8,273 nucleotides of DNA from JBIOYL01 sp044870185 (GTDB taxonomy: Bacteria; Actinomycetota; CALGFH01), in NCBI GenBank assembly GCA_044870185.1, contig JBIOYL010000204.1, positions 1 through 8,273 of the forward strand. Reading direction: 5' to 3'. Below are positions 6,220 to 8,273 of the stretch, piece by piece (the first letter of the stretch is position 1; every line of letters starts with the position of its first letter). The notes under the pieces are model-generated. The model ran no database searches. It had not been told where the DNA came from and saw nothing but the letters and a program-made list of their open reading frames with translations. A program made the translations under genes and the position numbers.

Positions 6220-6768
6220 ATGCCGATGCCCACCCCTCCGCGTTCCGTCGCCCTGCTCGGGGTGACGCTGCTACTGGCCGGCTGCGCCGCCGCATCATCG
6301 CCCGCGCCCAGCCGCGCGCCCGAGCCGACCGCCCCGGCGGTCGCCAAGGAGGCGCTGCGGGTCCGCATGGAGGGGTTCGCCGGCGGCCCCGGCTTCGCGC
6401 TGCCGGACGACCTGGGCGTCCGGCCGCTGGTGCTGAACGTGTGGGCGTCCTGGTGCGACCCCTGCCGGAAGGAGATGCCCGCCTTCCAGGCCGTGTACCG
6501 GCAGGTCGGCGACCGGGTCGGGTTCCTCGGCTTGGACCAGACCGACCAGGTCGACGCCGCCCGCCGGTTCGTCGCCGAGACCGGCGTCACCTACCGGCTG
6601 GCCGCCGACCCCCACGGGGCGGCAGCCGCCAAGCTCGGCGTGGTCGGCCTGCCGACCACTCTGTTCGTCGGCGCCGACGGGGTGTTGCGCGGCCGCCGCG
6701 TCGGCGCCATCGGCGCCGACCAGCTGCGCGCCGCGATCCGCACCTACTTCGGGGTGAGCGTCCCGTGA
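6220..6768 (+). CDS. TlpA-like thioredoxin lipoprotein (WCDPC active site)
   Basis: 182 residues. A lipoprotein signal ends in LLLAGC, with lipidation at Cys22, followed by an Ala/Pro/Ser-rich linker to about residue 42. The thioredoxin domain (about 48-178) contains VLNVWASWCDPCRKEMP, active-site Cys79 and Cys82, then FLGLDQTD and the cis-proline loop VVGLPTTLFVGADG (Pro145). It would act as an outside-facing disulfide reductase fed by CcdA. The ATG at 6220 is preferred, with AAAGG about 8 bases upstream and 11 bases after the ccdA stop; an in-frame ATG at 6193 inside ccdA lacks a ribosome site, and ATG 6226 is also possible. It differs from the upstream TlpA-like protein by lipid anchoring and by WCDPC in place of WCGPC, suggesting different partners or redox potential (inference). 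Its stop is 36 bases before the DUF3105 start. Confidence 0.9.
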   Translation: MPMPTPPRSVALLGVTLLLAGCAAASSPAPSRAPEPTAPAVAKEALRVRMEGFAGGPGFALPDDLGVRPLVLNVWASWCDPCRKEMPAFQAVYRQVGDRVGFLGLDQTDQVDAARRFVAETGVTYRLAADPHGAAAAKLGVVGLPTTLFVGADGVLRGRRVGAIGADQLRAAIRTYFGVSVP

Positions 6769-6804
6769 CCGCCGGCCAGGCTAGTTCCCGCTCTGGAGGC
6801 ACTG

Positions 6805-7457
6805 GTGGCCCCCTCCACGTCCAGACCGTCGCCCAAGCCGAAGCAGAAGCCACCCACCAGGCCCGTGGGTGCGGGACGGCCGCGGCGGCGGCTCAGCGCC
6901 ACCGAGCGGGCGGCGAGCAACCGCCGCCGGTGTCGGCGCACCCTCGCATCGGTGACCGCCGCCCTGCTGGTCGTCGCGGTCGCCGTCGGTTTCGTCGTGC
7001 AGCGCTCCAGGTCTCAGGCCAACGAGGTGCGGGCGCTGGGGTGCAGGCCTTCCCCAACCAGGGCCAACAGCCCCTGCAGCGCGGACAGGACTTCACCAGG
7101 TACAACTCCACCCCGCCGACCTCCGGGCCGCACGACCCGACCCCGGCGCCCTGCGGCGTGTCCAGCCAGCCGATCCCCAACACTGTGCAGGTCCACGACT
7201 TAGAGCACGGCGTGGTCGTGGTTCAGTACTGCCCGGATCTTGATCCCGGGCAGGTCGGTGCGCTGCAGGCCCTGGGCCGCTCCTACCCCTCCCACGTGGT
7301 CGTGGCGCCCTACCCGGGGCTGCCCGAGCCGGTCGCGGCCACCGCCTGGACCAAGCTGCTGACCCTCGGCCGCGCCGATGTGGGCAAGCTGCGCACCTTC
7401 ATCGGCCTGTTCCGCCAGCGCGGCCCGGAGGTGGGCGTGCCATGCCCCAGCGGCTGA
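6805..7457 (+). pseudogene. DUF3105 membrane protein, split by a -1 frameshift at a G run
   Basis: Two frames add up to one protein of about 217 residues. The first starts at GTG 6805 with TGGAGG 5 bases upstream; it has a basic N-terminus (PRRRLSATERAASNRRR) and one membrane helix at about 47-66 (LASVTAALLVVAVAVGFVV), then reads EVRALG. The second frame picks up at 7041 with VQAFPNQGQQPLQ and carries DUF3105 features: YNSTPPTSGPH, TPAPCGV, QPIPNTVQVHDLEHGVVVVQY and a C-terminal CPSG. The shift falls at GGGG (7038-7041); five Gs would restore CTG GGG GTG CAG and a continuous frame. Left uncorrected, the first frame continues as low-complexity Arg/Pro-rich sequence to 7203. DUF3105 proteins are common in actinobacteria; their function is not known. 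The domain would sit outside the membrane and has two or three Cys. A base-calling or assembly error at the homopolymer is the simplest explanation; real decay or programmed slippage cannot be excluded. Confidence 0.8.
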
Positions 7458-7609
7458 CGCGGTCCTACCGGCCATCGGGCAGGTGGTGGCGGTGGGCGGC
7501 GGCGGGCCGCACCCGGCTGTTCCTGGGCGGCGACCCGTTCTGCTACAGGGCCGGCCATCGAAACGCAAGGTGCGCCGGGAGCTCCACCGACGCCGATCAG
7601 CGAGGATGA
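7442..7609 (+). CDS. Uncertain short basic protein, possibly itself frameshifted
   Basis: A 55-residue frame beginning at ATG 7442, overlapping the DUF3105 stop by 16 bases. It reads MPQRLTRSYRPSGRWWRW and later LFLGGDPFCYRAGHR. Third positions are strongly G/C up to about 7550 and weaker afterwards. From about 7552 another frame reads KRKVRRELHRRRSARMR and ends at 7614, just before the next gene, so a one-base loss near 7555 (CATCGAAACG) may hide a protein with a basic tail. There is no recognised family and no clear ribosome site. It fills the 163-base space between DUF3105 and the gene at 7621; the whole stretch could also be noncoding. Confidence 0.3.
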   Translation: MPQRLTRSYRPSGRWWRWAAAGRTRLFLGGDPFCYRAGHRNARCAGSSTDADQRG

Positions 7610-7620
7610 GGTGAAGGCGC

Positions 7621-7836
7621 ATGGTCAGGAACCGTCCCGGCCGGGCTGCCGCCAGACGCTGGCGTCGGCGGGCCGGCTGGCCGCTGGTCGCACTCGGCGT
7701 GCTGCTGTTTGTGTACGGCTACCTCGGCGCGACGACCGGTCTGGTGTCGCTGCCGTTCGACCGCCACCACGTGGGCTCGCAGATCATCGGCCTGCTGCTG
7801 GTGGTGCTGGGGTTGCGGTGGGCTACCTGGGAGTAG
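7621..7836 (+). CDS. Small two-helix membrane protein, hypothetical
   Basis: 71 residues. An Arg-rich N-terminus (VRNRPGRAAARRWRRRAG) precedes two hydrophobic helices at about 20-41 (WPLVALGVLLFVYGYLGATT) and 52-67 (GSQIIGLLLVVLGLRW), joined by the loop VSLPFDRHHV. The positive N-terminus suggests both ends are cytoplasmic. The ATG at 7621 has GAGGTGAAGG just upstream. The stop is TAG, and the gene sits 42 bases before the ccsB-like gene, in the same direction, so it is probably in the operon. I do not recognise a family. The His-His loop between the helices would lie outside the membrane and might bind a metal, but that is only a possibility. Confidence 0.65.
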   Translation: MVRNRPGRAAARRWRRRAGWPLVALGVLLFVYGYLGATTGLVSLPFDRHHVGSQIIGLLLVVLGLRWATWE

Positions 7837-7878
7837 GGCGGCCAGATGACACCGAAACCGCCTCAAAGGGAGGAATTG

Positions 7879-8169
7879 ATGCTTGACGCCACGCTCGCCA
7901 GCCTGTCCGACACGCCCGCCTACCTGGCCGTGATCGCCTACCTACTCGCCGCGGTGCTGTTCGGCTTCGAGCTCGCCTACGCGGTCCGCTGGGTGGGGCT
8001 GGCCGGCGTGGCGGTGACCGTCGCCGGCCTGGCCGCCAACATCGCCACGTCGCTGGCCAGGGGCCTGACGGCGCAGCGGGTGCCGTGGGGCAACATGTAC
8101 GAGTTCTCGGTGGTCATGGGGATCCTCACTCTGTGGATCATCGGGCTACACTTCTACGCCGGCGTGTGA
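7879..8169 (+). CDS. ccsB: CcsB/ResC-like cytochrome c biogenesis protein, N-terminal part only
   Basis: 96 residues corresponding to the N-terminal third of CcsB, the system II haem-handling membrane protein. Helices lie at about 14-36 and 40-60, followed by RVPWGNMYEFSVV, the conserved WGNMYEF segment (70-76), and a third hydrophobic stretch ending HFYAGV. Full CcsB is normally about 300 residues or more and carries the WWD haem motif and further His ligands; none of that follows here. The next gene begins at or just after the TGA, so the remainder is not simply in another frame in the visible sequence. The ATG at 7879 is chosen for its strong AAAGGGAGG site about 6 bases upstream; an ATG at 7846 is in frame but has no such site. 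It is either a truncated remnant or a short stand-alone variant. Without the rest it could not perform haem ligation as known. Confidence 0.75.
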   Translation: MLDATLASLSDTPAYLAVIAYLLAAVLFGFELAYAVRWVGLAGVAVTVAGLAANIATSLARGLTAQRVPWGNMYEFSVVMGILTLWIIGLHFYAGV

Positions 8170-8189
8170 GCGTCCCGGAAGTCACCGTC

Positions 8190-8273
8190 ATGCAGCCACT
8201 GCCTCGTCGCCGGTTCCTGGTCGCCGCCGGCGCGACCCTGGTGGGGCTTGCCGCCGGCGCGTGCACCGACCGT
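8190..8273 (+). CDS. Tat-signal lipoprotein, N-terminus only (runs off right edge)
   Basis: Only 28 codons are visible. They form a clear export signal: PLPRRRFLVAAGATLVGLAA with twin arginines, a hydrophobic core and lipobox AAGAC giving lipidation at Cys25, followed by TDR. The ATG at 8190 gives a normal short n-region; a GTG at 8166, overlapping the ccsB-like stop as GTGA and in frame, would add eight residues and suggests translational coupling. The mature domain lies outside the window, so its function cannot be told. By position it could be another redox or copper lipoprotein of the same operon. Confidence 0.65.
   Translation, partial: MQPLPRRRFLVAAGATLVGLAAGACTDR

Noticed and set aside
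5309..6298. Long minus-strand open frame opposite ccdA
   Set aside because: Low-complexity Gln/Arg/Pro-rich translation, no ribosome site, fully covered by the conserved ccdA reading frame.
5554..6768. Single 404-codon frame that could look like a large fusion ending in the second TlpA-like protein
   Set aside because: The part before 6220 overlaps ccdA out of frame and is Arg-rich noise; the lipoprotein signal and ribosome site define the start at 6220.

Overview
The window is very GC-rich, its genes prefer G or C at third codon positions, and GTG starts and 4-base stop/start overlaps are common. With a CopC-CopD fusion, Tat-exported lipoproteins, a BlaI/M56 pair, a DUF3105 protein and a TIGR00027-type methyltransferase, this points to a Gram-positive actinobacterium (Actinomycetota). 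I cannot place it further from sequence alone. The theme is extracytoplasmic thiol-disulfide chemistry, cytochrome c maturation and probably copper.

Left part, minus strand: a copper-resistance CopC-CopD fusion runs off the left edge (start at 1052). Upstream of it is a class I SAM-dependent methyltransferase (2036 to 1200) that is complete except for one in-frame amber codon.

Centre, minus strand, a tight operon read from 4782 down to 2141: a short Met-rich single-pass membrane protein, a BlaI-family repressor, an M56 (BlaR1-like) membrane zinc peptidase without a sensor domain (4-base overlap with the repressor gene), and a Tat-exported lipoprotein with a thioredoxin-like domain carrying a CxxxxC pair. 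A GC-rich hairpin lies just after the last stop codon.

Right part, plus strand, diverging from the centre operon at about 4783-4853: a membrane-anchored TlpA-like thioredoxin, CcdA (4-base overlap), a second TlpA-like lipoprotein, a DUF3105 membrane protein split by a one-base frameshift, an uncertain short basic frame, a two-helix hypothetical membrane protein, a short CcsB-like protein that stops just after the WGNMYEF motif, and the start of another Tat lipoprotein that runs off the right edge.

Working model (inference): CcdA carries reductant across the membrane to the two TlpA proteins, which keep cytochrome c or copper-site cysteines reduced outside the cell; CcsB would belong to the same system II cytochrome c pathway. 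BlaI, cleaved or released through the M56 peptidase, may control both divergent operons through an AGGAGT/ACTCCT dyad that overlaps both -10 candidates, and perhaps copCD through a related TAGGAG dyad. Two apparently single-base lesions (amber in the methyltransferase, -1 in DUF3105), a possible third at about 7555, and the short ccsB mean that base-level accuracy or local gene decay should be considered first. No tRNA, rRNA, insertion sequence or CRISPR array was seen.
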